Source of the DNA: Alteromonas abrolhosensis
Lineage (GTDB): Bacteria; Pseudomonadota; Gammaproteobacteria; Enterobacterales; Alteromonadaceae
Direction of reading: 5' to 3'
DNA: 64,000 bases
Assembly: GCF_001953635.1 (NCBI RefSeq)
Contig: NZ_MEJH01000002.1
Coordinates: 248,001 to 312,000 of the forward strand
The stretch's first letter is position 1. Each line of letters starts with the position of its first letter. The position numbers were made by a program, and so were the translations under genes. The notes beneath the pieces were generated by a model. It made no database searches. It worked only from the letters and a program-made list of their open reading frames with translations, and was not told the origin of the DNA. Shown in pieces: positions 46,396 to 55,061 of this stretch.

Positions 46396-46424
46396 AAATG
46401 CAGAGCAGTGCGCTCTGCATTTTT
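46396..46424. terminator. Terminator between the YdgA-like and MBL genes
   Basis: A 9-bp perfect stem (atgcagagc at 46398-46406, gctctgcat at 46412-46420) with a 5-base loop has A residues at the left and T residues at the right. It can serve both converging genes. An additional partial copy, gatgcagagc, lies at about 46379. Confidence 0.8.
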
Positions 46425-46514
46425 ATTCCTGCAATTAAGGTGACTACCACCTCAGCCCTTTCGATTAACTGGTCAATTTGACTGACTGAAATACCTAGCC
46501 TATCTCTATTGAAC

Positions 46515-47576
46515 CTAATCTCCCGACCTCTCAGACAGGCTGATATTCATTAAATCCTCAGCGGCATATACACGACCTTCAGCCACAACAGTAATCGCCT
46601 CGGTAAGCGCGTCAAGACCCGCCTCGCTGCGCTTCATAATATGAGATAGGAGTATCTGTTTGGCCTTAGACTGCTCTGCAATGTCGATAATTTGTTGGGG
46701 TGTCATATGCAGGTTCTTTGCATTTTGGTTTGCGTCATCATCGATGGCGTTATGCAGAACCAAGAGATCGACATTTGCGGCAAAACGAGCAAGGTTTCCC
46801 TGCTTATCGTTGGTATCGCCAGAGAAAACCACCTCGCAACCATTGGCGCTTATCTTCCATGCTAGTGCAGGTATGGGGCCGTGATTTACTGCCATTGCCT
46901 CAACATTAATGTTATCGCTCACACTCTTCTTAAACGATTGCTCAAAAGATGCCGTTCCTATGCTTTCGGTGGATATCGTATAGTCGTCGTGACCTTCTAT
47001 GGTGTAAGAAGACAGATATTTAAACGCACCTTCTTTACCAATTAACGAAGATACATAGGCTTTCGTGGAAGGCATAATGTCGTTGCCGTCCGGCCCCATT
47101 ATCGTCAGATTCTCCGTGCGTTTAGTGAAGTAACTTCCCTTCACAAAACTCGGTAAATCCACCGCGTGATCGGTATGCAAGTGAGAAAGCAAAATCACTT
47201 CCAATGATTCAAACGACGCTCCCGCGGCGCCAAACTGAATACTGCTGCCACTCCCGGCATCTACCAATACTCGAGCTTTGTCATCTACCCATACCACATA
47301 GGCACTAGAGGCTCTGCCATCATCCAGTTCAGGTCCACCCGACCCTAGTACTTGCACAGAGACATTGTGACAGGCAAGTTGCGTAGCGCTTTGAACCGCG
47401 TTTTCGGCTGCGACAGCTTGTTGAGACGATGCATGCGCTAAGGACGAAAACGACAATATGGCAGTGATTGTCGTTGTAATCAGTGATGTTACATGCGTTT
47501 TATGAACGTGCTCTTCATGCTTTTTGTAATCAACACCTAATCCTAAACTGCCTAGTTTTCCTTTTAAGTCCGTCAT
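46515..47576 (-). CDS. Exported metallo-beta-lactamase-fold hydrolase
   Basis: The 353-residue protein has the MBL signature SHLHTDHAVDLPSF (HxHxDH). The later His in AVNHGPIPA, Asp in FSGDTNDKQGN and a final His in LSHIMKRSE complete the expected metal ligands. VQVLGSGGPELDDGRASSAYVVWVDDKARVLVDAGSG places it with RNase Z/arylsulfatase-like hydrolases. A hydrophobic segment (about 30-48, SLITTTITAILSFSSLAHA) looks like a signal peptide, but it is preceded by about 30 charged residues, an unusually long n-region. The substrate is unknown. Confidence 0.85.
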   Translation of the reverse strand: MTDLKGKLGSLGLGVDYKKHEEHVHKTHVTSLITTTITAILSFSSLAHASSQQAVAAENAVQSATQLACHNVSVQVLGSGGPELDDGRASSAYVVWVDDKARVLVDAGSGSSIQFGAAGASFESLEVILLSHLHTDHAVDLPSFVKGSYFTKRTENLTIMGPDGNDIMPSTKAYVSSLIGKEGAFKYLSSYTIEGHDDYTISTESIGTASFEQSFKKSVSDNINVEAMAVNHGPIPALAWKISANGCEVVFSGDTNDKQGNLARFAANVDLLVLHNAIDDDANQNAKNLHMTPQQIIDIAEQSKAKQILLSHIMKRSEAGLDALTEAITVVAEGRVYAAEDLMNISLSERSGD

Positions 47577-47784
47577 AACTATCGCCTTATGTTATTCGCT
47601 ACACTTTATACATGGGTGCCTGAACAAAAGACCGTTTACTGCGCAAAAACCGTTCAATTTGTTGGTGAGTCCTTAAGTCTTTTTTCTCAACATCCCCAAA
47701 AAAAGTCGTCCGGCAGTCACTAACCTCGCCCTGGGTGGCTTCGTGGTTACAACAGCGTGAAGCCACCACAGAACGGGGTTGAAC

Positions 47785-47810
47785 AAAAAAAGGCGAGCAT
47801 AAAGCCCGCC
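47785..47810 (-). terminator. Intrinsic terminator of the aldehyde dehydrogenase gene
   Basis: On the minus strand a 7-bp stem with one G-U pair (47804-47810 with 47792-47798) and a 5-base loop is followed by seven T residues, 30 bases after the stop. Confidence 0.8.
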
Positions 47811-47840
47811 TCTCTTCTTATTGAACTGAACAACAGCACA

Positions 47841-49229
47841 TTACTCAGCTGATTTTTCAGCTACCATGATGGTTTTAATATTCACAAACTCACGCATACC
47901 GTAACCACCGTGCTCGCGGCCATAGCCACTGTCTTTTACACCACCAAAAGGGAGGTTAGGCTGCGCTAACGAGTAGCCATTAATATTAACCATGCCGGTA
48001 TCAAACTCGTCCTTCGCTAGCGATATCGCTTTATCTGTATCAGCACTAAAAATACCGCCACCTAAGCCATAGCGTGAGTCGTTGGCTACTTCCATTGCTT
48101 GTTTGTCATCGCGAACGCGAATGAGTGAAGCAACCGGCCCAAATAGTTCGTCATCATAGGCTGGCATGCCTGGCGATACATTTTCAAGTACGGTTATTGG
48201 ATAGAAATAGCCATCTGAGTCTGGAATTTCCCCACCTAGCGATAGCGTAGCGCCGGCTTCTAACGACTTTTTAACCTGATCGTGAAGTTCATCGCGCAAG
48301 TCTTCTCTCGCCATTGGGCCTAAGTCCGTATTCTCGTTCGTAGGATCGCCCACTTTCAGTTTTTTGCACTGAGCCACAAACTTGTCTCTGAACTCATCAT
48401 AAACGCTATCAACAATAACAAAACGTTTAGCTGCAACGCAGGTTTCGCCGTTATTGATTACACGACCCTGAATACACATTTCTACAGCGTGGTCTATGTC
48501 TGCATCTTCTAATACAAGGAAAGCATCATTACTGCCCAGCTCCATTACGGTTTTCTTAGACAGGCTTGCAGCAACTTTAGCCACTTCTTTACCTACCTCG
48601 TCACTACCGGTAAATGTAACGCCGCGCACATACTTGTGTTTAATTAGGTCGCTTGCTGTGCCGCCGTCAATTAACAGCGACTGATAAACATTTTTCGGAA
48701 AACCAGCATCTTCATACATTTGCTGAATAGCTTGCGCCATACCAAACACGTTTTTTGCGTGCTTAAGCACTGTGGTGTTACCCGCCATTATGTTTGAGGC
48801 GCTGTAACGAATTACTTGGTATAACGGAAAGTTCCATGGCTGGATGCCAAGAATGACGCCAATTGGCTGATAGGTAATGATTGCACGACCGCCTTCGAAA
48901 ATACGATGTTCATCTTCAAGGATTGAAGCGCCATGCTCAGCCGTATAACGACATATTTCTGCGCATAACTGCACTTCTTGCTTGCCTTGTGCGGTGACTT
49001 TTCCCATCTCACGGGTCATTAGGCTGGCGAGATCATCAATTCGCTCTTCCATTAAATTGGCAAGGTTTTTAAATAAATCAGCGCGAGTTTCAAATGAGGT
49101 ACGGCGCCAGTTCAAATAGGCTTCTTGTGAACGGGTTACGGCTTGTTCGGCATCCTCGGCTGACATCAAATGATAATGATCGATCTTTTCACCTGTAGCA
49201 GGGTTGTAGGTATTGATTGTCTCACTCAT
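47841..49229 (-). CDS. NAD(P)-dependent succinate-semialdehyde-type dehydrogenase
   Basis: ATG 49229 (MSETINTYNPATGEK) is chosen because aaggag lies 7 bases upstream; the GTG at 49235 is too close. The 462-residue aldehyde dehydrogenase has IGVILGIQPWNFPLYQVIRYSASNIMAGNTTVLKHA, VTFTGSDEVG, the catalytic Glu in MELGSND and the catalytic Cys in NNGETCVAAKRF, plus LPFGGVKDSGYGREHG at the end. The pattern is closest to the NAD-dependent Sad/YneI and GabD1 group, which oxidises succinate semialdehyde. Exact substrate and cofactor are inferred. No gabT is adjacent. Confidence 0.9.
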   Translation of the reverse strand: MSETINTYNPATGEKIDHYHLMSAEDAEQAVTRSQEAYLNWRRTSFETRADLFKNLANLMEERIDDLASLMTREMGKVTAQGKQEVQLCAEICRYTAEHGASILEDEHRIFEGGRAIITYQPIGVILGIQPWNFPLYQVIRYSASNIMAGNTTVLKHAKNVFGMAQAIQQMYEDAGFPKNVYQSLLIDGGTASDLIKHKYVRGVTFTGSDEVGKEVAKVAASLSKKTVMELGSNDAFLVLEDADIDHAVEMCIQGRVINNGETCVAAKRFVIVDSVYDEFRDKFVAQCKKLKVGDPTNENTDLGPMAREDLRDELHDQVKKSLEAGATLSLGGEIPDSDGYFYPITVLENVSPGMPAYDDELFGPVASLIRVRDDKQAMEVANDSRYGLGGGIFSADTDKAISLAKDEFDTGMVNINGYSLAQPNLPFGGVKDSGYGREHGGYGMREFVNIKTIMVAEKSAE

Positions 49230-49484
49230 TGTCACTCTCCTTATTCCGTTTGGTCAGAAAGAAGTGCAACTAGAAAGCCAAGGTGCCAAAAAATATTTTT
49301 TATTTATTATTCAATACGATACGAAATCTACGGTGTGAATGCAGATTAGACTAAAGAATGAGAATCAGAAAAGATTACCTATCGCAGTAAAGATTTCAGG
49401 GCGACCACTACAATCGCCCTAATGCGTTTTACGTAAGTGTGAAGATCTCTATAAGACCGCTGAAAAACGCAGGGTTATTTTGCC

Positions 49485-50030
49485 TTAATCAGTGTACAGG
49501 TCTGGAAAGTGAAATTTCGCCATTGCAAGGGTTAAGGCCACCTCATAAACGCTTTGTCGCGATGCGTGATTCAAGGTAAGCAAACCAATAGCTCCGCCCT
49601 TTTGTTTGATATTCACCGTATCAAAGAGTTTGTCCATAACCGGCCCTAGCTCTTCGCCACGCTGCAGTGCCTGATAGACACTCACAGGAAGGGGAAGACT
49701 TGCGCTTCTTGTTACAGACCAGTGACCTTCGTGGTAAATCGCCACATAGGCGAAGGTTGCGGGGCCATCTTCAAATACATCCACACCACCTTCAATCGCT
49801 ACATACCATGCATCTGTTAATCCGCCTTGATGATGAGCCAGCATGGCCTTCACGCGATTAATAGCGCCTAAGCGTGTCTCATCTTCATTCATAGGCTGAT
49901 CGGGAACGCCGCTTGGCACCGACATACCTTGGGCGTCAAAATCGTGCTCTAGTGTGTCGGAGAGCGTATTGAGCGCAGCGTTAATTTTTACTGGGTTTAG
50001 CGACCCCACGAAAATTGTATCAGAGACCAT
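49485..50030 (-). CDS. yjjX: Inosine/xanthosine triphosphatase (YjjX)
   Basis: YjjX removes ITP and XTP from the nucleotide pool. The start is placed at ATG 50030 (MVSDTIFVGSLNPVKINAALNTL), as in the family; the longer frame (to 50069) would overlap yrfG. VPSGVPDQPMNEDETRLGAINRVKAML, YVAIEGGVDVF, GPATFAYVAIYHEGHW and LGPVMDKLFDTVNIKQKGGAIGLLT are conserved. Length is 181, close to the E. coli protein (170). It lies downstream of yrfG on the same strand, 14 bases from the yrfG stop. Confidence 0.92.
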   Translation of the reverse strand: MVSDTIFVGSLNPVKINAALNTLSDTLEHDFDAQGMSVPSGVPDQPMNEDETRLGAINRVKAMLAHHQGGLTDAWYVAIEGGVDVFEDGPATFAYVAIYHEGHWSVTRSASLPLPVSVYQALQRGEELGPVMDKLFDTVNIKQKGGAIGLLTLNHASRQSVYEVALTLAMAKFHFPDLYTD

Positions 50031-50043
50031 TTTCTTTCGTCCT

Positions 50044-50757
50044 TTAAAAACGTCCTTTTGCAGCAGCATCCATAGGGTTCTGCTTAATGTCGTCGAGCAT
50101 TAAACGATAATCGCGTACCGCAGGAAACTCATTAATATCGCGATTTGGCAACGTACTATCGGGATTATCAACTGCGAGTAAGTGCTTAATACCGAATGTC
50201 TTTGCGGCGTTTAGGATTGGCAGCGAGTCATCGACAAACAATGTGCGGCTGGCATCAAACTGCAAACGCGCCTGTAGCCGCTCCCACAGTAACTGAGATT
50301 CTTTAGTTACCCCAAATTCGTGCGTAGAGATAAGATTATCAATATGTGCGTCAAGTTGAGTATGCTCTATTTTCAGTGCCAGGCTGTTGGGGTGAGCATT
50401 GGTCACTAACACTACCTGTCTGCCAGAGTCGTGAAGCGCATCGAGAAATGGAATTGTGTCGTCACGAAGTGCTAACAAATGCGCCAATTCCCGCTTTAGC
50501 GGCATAAACTCGTTTTCTAAGTCCATTTCTAACGACTCAGCCCAGTAGTCTAAGCAATACCACTGAATTTGCCCAAATACTGACTCATATCGCGCTTTCA
50601 TTTCACGTTGACTCTGCGCCTCTGAAATCCCTCTTATTTGCGCTAACCGTTTAGGCAAATGATGCAGCCAGAACTGGTTATCGTAATGCAGGTCTAACAA
50701 GGTGCCGTCCATATCGAGCAGTACAGTTTCTATTTCATTCCAGGGCAGAAAGGGCAA
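50044..50757 (-). CDS. yrfG: GMP/IMP nucleotidase YrfG, HAD family
   Basis: The upstream frame continues to 50862 but the likely start is TTG 50757, with aaggaa 7 bases upstream, giving a protein of about 237 residues. The order agrees with E. coli YrfG: WNEIETVLLDMDGTLLDLHYDNQFWLHHLP at the start carries the HAD motif I DMDGT, VVLVTNAH is motif II and TLFVDDSLPILNAA is motif IV. YrfG removes phosphate from GMP and IMP. It is divergent from nudE, as in E. coli, with 71 bp between the chosen starts. Confidence 0.9.
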   Translation of the reverse strand: MPFLPWNEIETVLLDMDGTLLDLHYDNQFWLHHLPKRLAQIRGISEAQSQREMKARYESVFGQIQWYCLDYWAESLEMDLENEFMPLKRELAHLLALRDDTIPFLDALHDSGRQVVLVTNAHPNSLALKIEHTQLDAHIDNLISTHEFGVTKESQLLWERLQARLQFDASRTLFVDDSLPILNAAKTFGIKHLLAVDNPDSTLPNRDINEFPAVRDYRLMLDDIKQNPMDAAAKGRF

Positions 50758-50828
50758 GCGATTTTCCTTATAATGAAGTAAGCTAAGAAATTGTATACAA
50801 GTATGATAACAAAGTTGTAGCGATAGAC

Positions 50829-51392
50829 ATGCCAAAAATTGATCCGAACAAACCGTTACCACAAATTCATTCTCGTGAAATCGTTGCGCAAAGCAAACTT
50901 TTTAGGGTAGAACGCTTGGACCTTGAGTTTTCAAACGGCGCTACCCGTGAATTCGAACGGATGGCCGGCGGCAATAGGGGCGCGGTGATGATAGTGCCCA
51001 TGCTAGATGAAAACACCATGGTGTTAATTCGCGAATATGCTGCCGGTACACACTCGTATCAACTAGGTTTCCCAAAGGGCCTAATAGACCCTGGCGAAAC
51101 TGCTATTGAAGCCGCTAACCGCGAACTGCAGGAAGAAGCTGGCTTCGCGGCTAACGACCTTGTAGAGCTTCACAAAGTGAGCATGGCTCCTACCTTTTTT
51201 AACGCCAACATGACTATCGTATTGGCCCGCGACTTGTATCCAAAACAGCTTGAAGGCGATGAGCCTGAGCCTCTTGAGGTGATTCACTGGCCTTTAGATG
51301 AAGCAGATGCTTTACTTGCACGAGAAGACTTTGTAGAAGCACGCTGCATAGCTGCGCTGTTTTTAGCTCAAAAGTGGTTTAAGGAACAATAA
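50829..51392 (+). CDS. nudE: ADP compounds hydrolase NudE
   Basis: NudE is a Nudix enzyme that splits ADP-ribose, Ap3A and NADH. The 187-residue protein has the full Nudix box GLIDPGETAIEAANRELQEEAGF (GX5EX7REUXEEXGU), preceded by VLIREYAAGTHSYQLGFPKG. The N-terminal part (QIHSREIVAQSKLFRVERLDLEFSNG) matches the family. It lies beside divergent yrfG, as in E. coli, and 3 bp before cysQ, with which it is probably co-transcribed. Confidence 0.95.
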   Translation: MPKIDPNKPLPQIHSREIVAQSKLFRVERLDLEFSNGATREFERMAGGNRGAVMIVPMLDENTMVLIREYAAGTHSYQLGFPKGLIDPGETAIEAANRELQEEAGFAANDLVELHKVSMAPTFFNANMTIVLARDLYPKQLEGDEPEPLEVIHWPLDEADALLAREDFVEARCIAALFLAQKWFKEQ

Positions 51393-51395
51393 ACA

Positions 51396-52241
51396 ATGCC
51401 CGATGACGCCCATGCCGACCTACTAGAACTTGCGAAAGAAATTGCCATTGAAGCTGGTGAAGCCGTATTAGAAGTGTACGATAAAGGTGAATTTGACGCG
51501 TATCAAAAAGACGATGAGTCTCCTGTCACCAGCGCAGATTATTTGGCAAATGATATCATTAATAAGCGTTTAAAAGCGGCTACACCTGATATCCCTATTC
51601 TCTCGGAAGAGAATAAACACGCGAGTTTAGAAGAGCGAAAGCATTGGCCTCGATATTGGCTGATTGATCCTATCGACGGAACCCAAGAGTTTATTGCCAG
51701 AAGCGGTGACTTTGCGGTTAACATTGCTCTTATTGAAAATAACGAACCCACAATAGGCGTTATATTTTGGCCTCCAGGGCAGTCACTCTATTACGCACAG
51801 AAGGGCAAAGGGGCGTTTAAGTCATCACCTGATGGAGATCATCCAATTAGCGTGCGCAAATTAGACGACCCTAAAAATAGTGTTGTGATGATTGCGATTA
51901 GCCGCCGCCAGTCTAGAGAAAAAGTATTAAGCAGAATGTGCTCCAAGCGCGTTTACCAAACCCTTCCGCTGGGTAGCTGTTCACTAAAAGCGTGTTTTAT
52001 CGCAGAAGGAAAGGCCGATGTATTCATGCGCATTGGCATTACTGGCGAATGGGATACTGGCGCGTCGCAATGCATTGTTTCTGAGGCGGGCGGAAGCATT
52101 GCCGCTGCCAACTTTGAACCCCTTACTTACAATCAGCGTCATTCGTTAGAGAACCCAGATTTTGTGGTAATGGGCGATCAACGCGTGCCATGGCAAGATG
52201 TTGTCCAGTATGATGACTTCGTAAACCCACATCAGCATTAG
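51396..52241 (+). CDS. cysQ: 3'(2'),5'-bisphosphate nucleotidase CysQ
   Basis: CysQ hydrolyses 3'-phosphoadenosine 5'-phosphate, a by-product of sulfate assimilation. The 281-residue inositol-monophosphatase-fold protein has PVTSADYLANDIINKRL, the metal-binding ILSEEN, and YWLIDPIDGTQEFIARSGDFAVNIALIEN (motif DPIDGT), then GEWDTGASQCIVSEAGG. Shine-Dalgarno aaggaa lies 9 bases before the ATG, inside the nudE end. The gene pair nudE-cysQ differs from E. coli, where cysQ is elsewhere, but nudE beside cysQ is common in marine gammaproteobacteria. Confidence 0.95.
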   Translation: MPDDAHADLLELAKEIAIEAGEAVLEVYDKGEFDAYQKDDESPVTSADYLANDIINKRLKAATPDIPILSEENKHASLEERKHWPRYWLIDPIDGTQEFIARSGDFAVNIALIENNEPTIGVIFWPPGQSLYYAQKGKGAFKSSPDGDHPISVRKLDDPKNSVVMIAISRRQSREKVLSRMCSKRVYQTLPLGSCSLKACFIAEGKADVFMRIGITGEWDTGASQCIVSEAGGSIAAANFEPLTYNQRHSLENPDFVVMGDQRVPWQDVVQYDDFVNPHQH

Positions 52242-52368
52242 CGCGTAATAAATTAGATAGCGCAGTGTATTAACCTACGTATAATAGCGTAGTAATGTTG
52301 CTGGGCCACATTACTCTGGTAGTGGTTAAATCAAGCCAGATGGAACCAAAAAGTAAAAGGAGTAACCT

Positions 52369-52953
52369 ATGATGACTACACGTATTCGCACGTTGTCTGC
52401 AGCATTGCTCGCATGTGGGCTAGCATTCCCTGCCGCAGCTGATTGGTCAATAGACGGCGAAACAAGTGCACTACATTTCTTATCAACTAAGAATGCACAA
52501 GTCACAGAAGTACATAAGTTTGATAGCTTTGATGGTACGCTGTCTGACAGTGGCAAACTTAACGTGGCGGTGGACTTATCGTCAGTGAATACAGCAATTG
52601 ATATTCGCAACAAGCGAATGCAAGAGATGCTGTTTAATGTAACCAAGTTTGCTCAGGCTACATTTGAAGCCAACTTACCTGAGTCGATGATGAATTTGAA
52701 AGCGGGGCAGGTCGTTGACGGTAAAGTAGATGGTATTTTGATGCTGCATGGCAAGGCCGTTCCTACGTCATTTTCTGTTAAGGCAAGCAAAGTAGACGAA
52801 GATACTCTTACTGTTTCAACTACGTCTCCTACGCTCATTAAAGCTGAGTCATTTGGTCTTGCTGAAGGCGTAACAGCACTTCAGAAGATTGCAGGGCTTA
52901 AAAGCATTACGACTACGGTGCCCGTGACGTTTTCCGTCACGTTCACACAGTAA
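52369..52953 (+). CDS. YceI family periplasmic protein
   Basis: The 194-residue precursor has a signal peptide (RTLSAALLACGLAFPAAA) followed by DWSIDGETSALHFLSTKNAQVTEVHKFDSFDGTLSDSGKLNVAVDLSSVNTAIDIRNKRMQEMLFNV, the YceI lipocalin-like barrel that binds isoprenoid-type lipids in homologues. The ligand here is unknown. A good Shine-Dalgarno (aaaggag) lies before the ATG pair (52369 and 52372). It is a single gene ending before a strong terminator. Confidence 0.93.
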   Translation: MMTTRIRTLSAALLACGLAFPAAADWSIDGETSALHFLSTKNAQVTEVHKFDSFDGTLSDSGKLNVAVDLSSVNTAIDIRNKRMQEMLFNVTKFAQATFEANLPESMMNLKAGQVVDGKVDGILMLHGKAVPTSFSVKASKVDEDTLTVSTTSPTLIKAESFGLAEGVTALQKIAGLKSITTTVPVTFSVTFTQ

Positions 52954-53008
52954 GGTAGTGTGGCTTTTCGCCGCTTTTCAGTAAAGAGCGGCTGTTAACT
53001 TAAGTAAA

Positions 53009-53042
53009 TAAAAAACCGCACTTCATTGAAGTGCGGTTTTTT
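53009..53042. terminator. Bidirectional terminator between the YceI and opgH genes
   Basis: A long perfect stem (about 14 bp: 53011-53024 with 53028-53041) has a 3-base loop, with A-run left and T-run right. It ends the YceI gene rightward and can end opgGH leftward. Confidence 0.92.
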
Positions 53043-53066
53043 AATGCCTGCTATACTGTCCTTTAT

Positions 53067-55061
53067 TTAATGGGCATTGTTAGGAAGACCATGACGCATT
53101 GGTAGAGGCTTTTGACTTAACACTTGCTCAGGCATGCTTTGCCACACGTTTTCAGGTAATGCAGGTACTTCTGCCTTATGCTGAGAGATAGCAAAATACC
53201 CCATCGCCACACGTAAACGCTTAAGCGCTTTGCATTCATTTATTTCCTGATCAATTACAAATACTCCCCATCTGCGCATTGCCATGCCCAGTTTGTCGCT
53301 ACTTGTTAAGCGGATAACCGGCGCGGCCAACACCATGCCTACCAGCACTGGTAGCAGCCACATAAATAGTGACGGAGTGAAGTAAAAGGTAGTTACGCCC
53401 CAGGCTACCGCTAGACAGCTCATGATCTGCGTATGTTTGATTGCAACTTTCCATGGCACTTTGCGCCCTTCGCGCTCTTGCGCTTCCCACTTGACTGAAT
53501 GGCCAATAAAGACGCTGATAACAAAATAACTGTGATAGAACATCATTAGTGGCGCAATTAGCACGGCCATGGCGAGTTCTATCGTTGCCCCTTTAAGCAA
53601 AGACCACGCACCACCGAACTCGCTACGACGTTTCATTAAGGCCAATGTGATGCCCAAAATTTTAGGTAAGAACAATAGGGCAGCCGTACCCCACATGGTT
53701 ACCATCATCATGTCTTGGCGCGCTACCTGCCAACTAGGGAATAGCTGATATTCAGATACGAAGAACTCCGGCACTGAAGTGGCTCGTATCAGCGCATCTG
53801 CCGTGCCTAGCGCCAACATACAAAACAGTATGAGTGAGGAAATGTACGCAAACGCGCCAAACAAGAAGTGCAGGCGGTTTGCCATTTTAAGGCCTTTTAC
53901 ATTCAGTAGCCCTAAATGCTGTATGTTGCCCTGCACCCAACGGCGGTCGCGAATAGCATAGTCAACAATATTACTTGGCACTTCTTCATAGCTGCCCGTA
54001 GTGTCGGTAAGCAAGTATGCCTGCCAGCCAGCACGGCGCAGCAGCGCGGCCTCAACAAAGTCATGGCTTAGTATTTCGCCGCCAAAGGGAGCGCGCCCTT
54101 CAAGGGTTGGCAGCCCGCAGTGCTGCATAAATGGAGCAATACGAATGATCGCGTTGTGACCCCAATAGTTCGCGCTGTCCGTTTGCCAAAACGATAGACC
54201 TGTTGCCAACATTGGGCTGTACAGGTGAGCAGCAAACTGAACAAAACGGCCAAAGAAGGTGTTTTGACGCACCGGCATTGGAATGGTCTGCACTAACGCC
54301 GTATCAGGGTTTTGCTCGATACGTCGGGCTAAGTCTTGCGTACGTTCGCCGCTCATTACGCTGTCGGCATCTAACACAATCATCGACTCGTAGTTTGCTC
54401 CCCAGCGTTCACAAAACTCTTTAAGGTTACCTACTTTTCTGTGCAGGTTTTGTTCGCGACGACGATAAAACACTTGACTAGAGAAGGCACCCAAACGTTT
54501 CTTCAATCGGCTAAAAGCGCGTAACTCTGCATCTGCTTTTTCCATATCGCGTGTGTCGCTAAGCATGAAAAAATCAAACTTGGCGCGGTTCTCACTTTCC
54601 ATAAGCTCGCGAATACACGCCTCAAAACCCACCATAATACGGCGGGTATCTTCGTTATAAACCGGCATGACCACAGCGTGCTTTTGCGTTAATGGAGCAG
54701 AAACATCCGGCTGCGCTTGATTTCTGCGCAGGCTTAGCGGATCAATATTAAATAGCTGTAAGAAGAAGCCAATAATGCCTGTCCAAAACGCCATGCATAA
54801 CCAGGCGAACAGGGTTAGCCCCAAACCTAACTGAGCAATCTCTAAATTAGTCAGGCCGTTAGGTAAAAATATCTCGTATAAACTCCAACCGGCCAGTGCC
54901 GTGCTTGGAATCACTAGCATTGCCATGATAAACAAACGCATATGCTCTCCTTTTAAGATGAAATGTGACCCACGGGTAGTGGCATCACTTTTAACCTGAG
55001 GCACGGCTTTAGCCTCATTGATTACCGATGTATTTGCGCGACTATTTTGGTTGGTAGACAT
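53067..55061 (-). CDS. opgH: Glucans biosynthesis glucosyltransferase H
   Basis: OpgH polymerises beta-glucan across the inner membrane to make osmoregulated periplasmic glucans. The start is ATG 55061 (MSTNQNSRANTSV); it overlaps the last 20 bases of opgG. The 664-residue protein has two N-terminal TMs (about 40-95). A GT2 domain follows with PVYNEDTRRIM, DTRDMEKADAEL, YESMIVLDADSVMSGE (DAD) and RDRRWVQGNIQHL (QxxRW-like). Several C-terminal TMs end it (about 375-560). Length is shorter than E. coli OpgH (847), mostly in the termini. Confidence 0.95.
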   Translation of the reverse strand: MSTNQNSRANTSVINEAKAVPQVKSDATTRGSHFILKGEHMRLFIMAMLVIPSTALAGWSLYEIFLPNGLTNLEIAQLGLGLTLFAWLCMAFWTGIIGFFLQLFNIDPLSLRRNQAQPDVSAPLTQKHAVVMPVYNEDTRRIMVGFEACIRELMESENRAKFDFFMLSDTRDMEKADAELRAFSRLKKRLGAFSSQVFYRRREQNLHRKVGNLKEFCERWGANYESMIVLDADSVMSGERTQDLARRIEQNPDTALVQTIPMPVRQNTFFGRFVQFAAHLYSPMLATGLSFWQTDSANYWGHNAIIRIAPFMQHCGLPTLEGRAPFGGEILSHDFVEAALLRRAGWQAYLLTDTTGSYEEVPSNIVDYAIRDRRWVQGNIQHLGLLNVKGLKMANRLHFLFGAFAYISSLILFCMLALGTADALIRATSVPEFFVSEYQLFPSWQVARQDMMMVTMWGTAALLFLPKILGITLALMKRRSEFGGAWSLLKGATIELAMAVLIAPLMMFYHSYFVISVFIGHSVKWEAQEREGRKVPWKVAIKHTQIMSCLAVAWGVTTFYFTPSLFMWLLPVLVGMVLAAPVIRLTSSDKLGMAMRRWGVFVIDQEINECKALKRLRVAMGYFAISQHKAEVPALPENVWQSMPEQVLSQKPLPMRHGLPNNAH

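Noticed and set aside
47734..47767. Inverted repeat ggtggcttc/gaagccacc between the MBL and dehydrogenase genes
   Set aside because: The 9-bp arms are real but the loop is 16 bases and no T-run follows on either strand; no gene or element is bounded by it.
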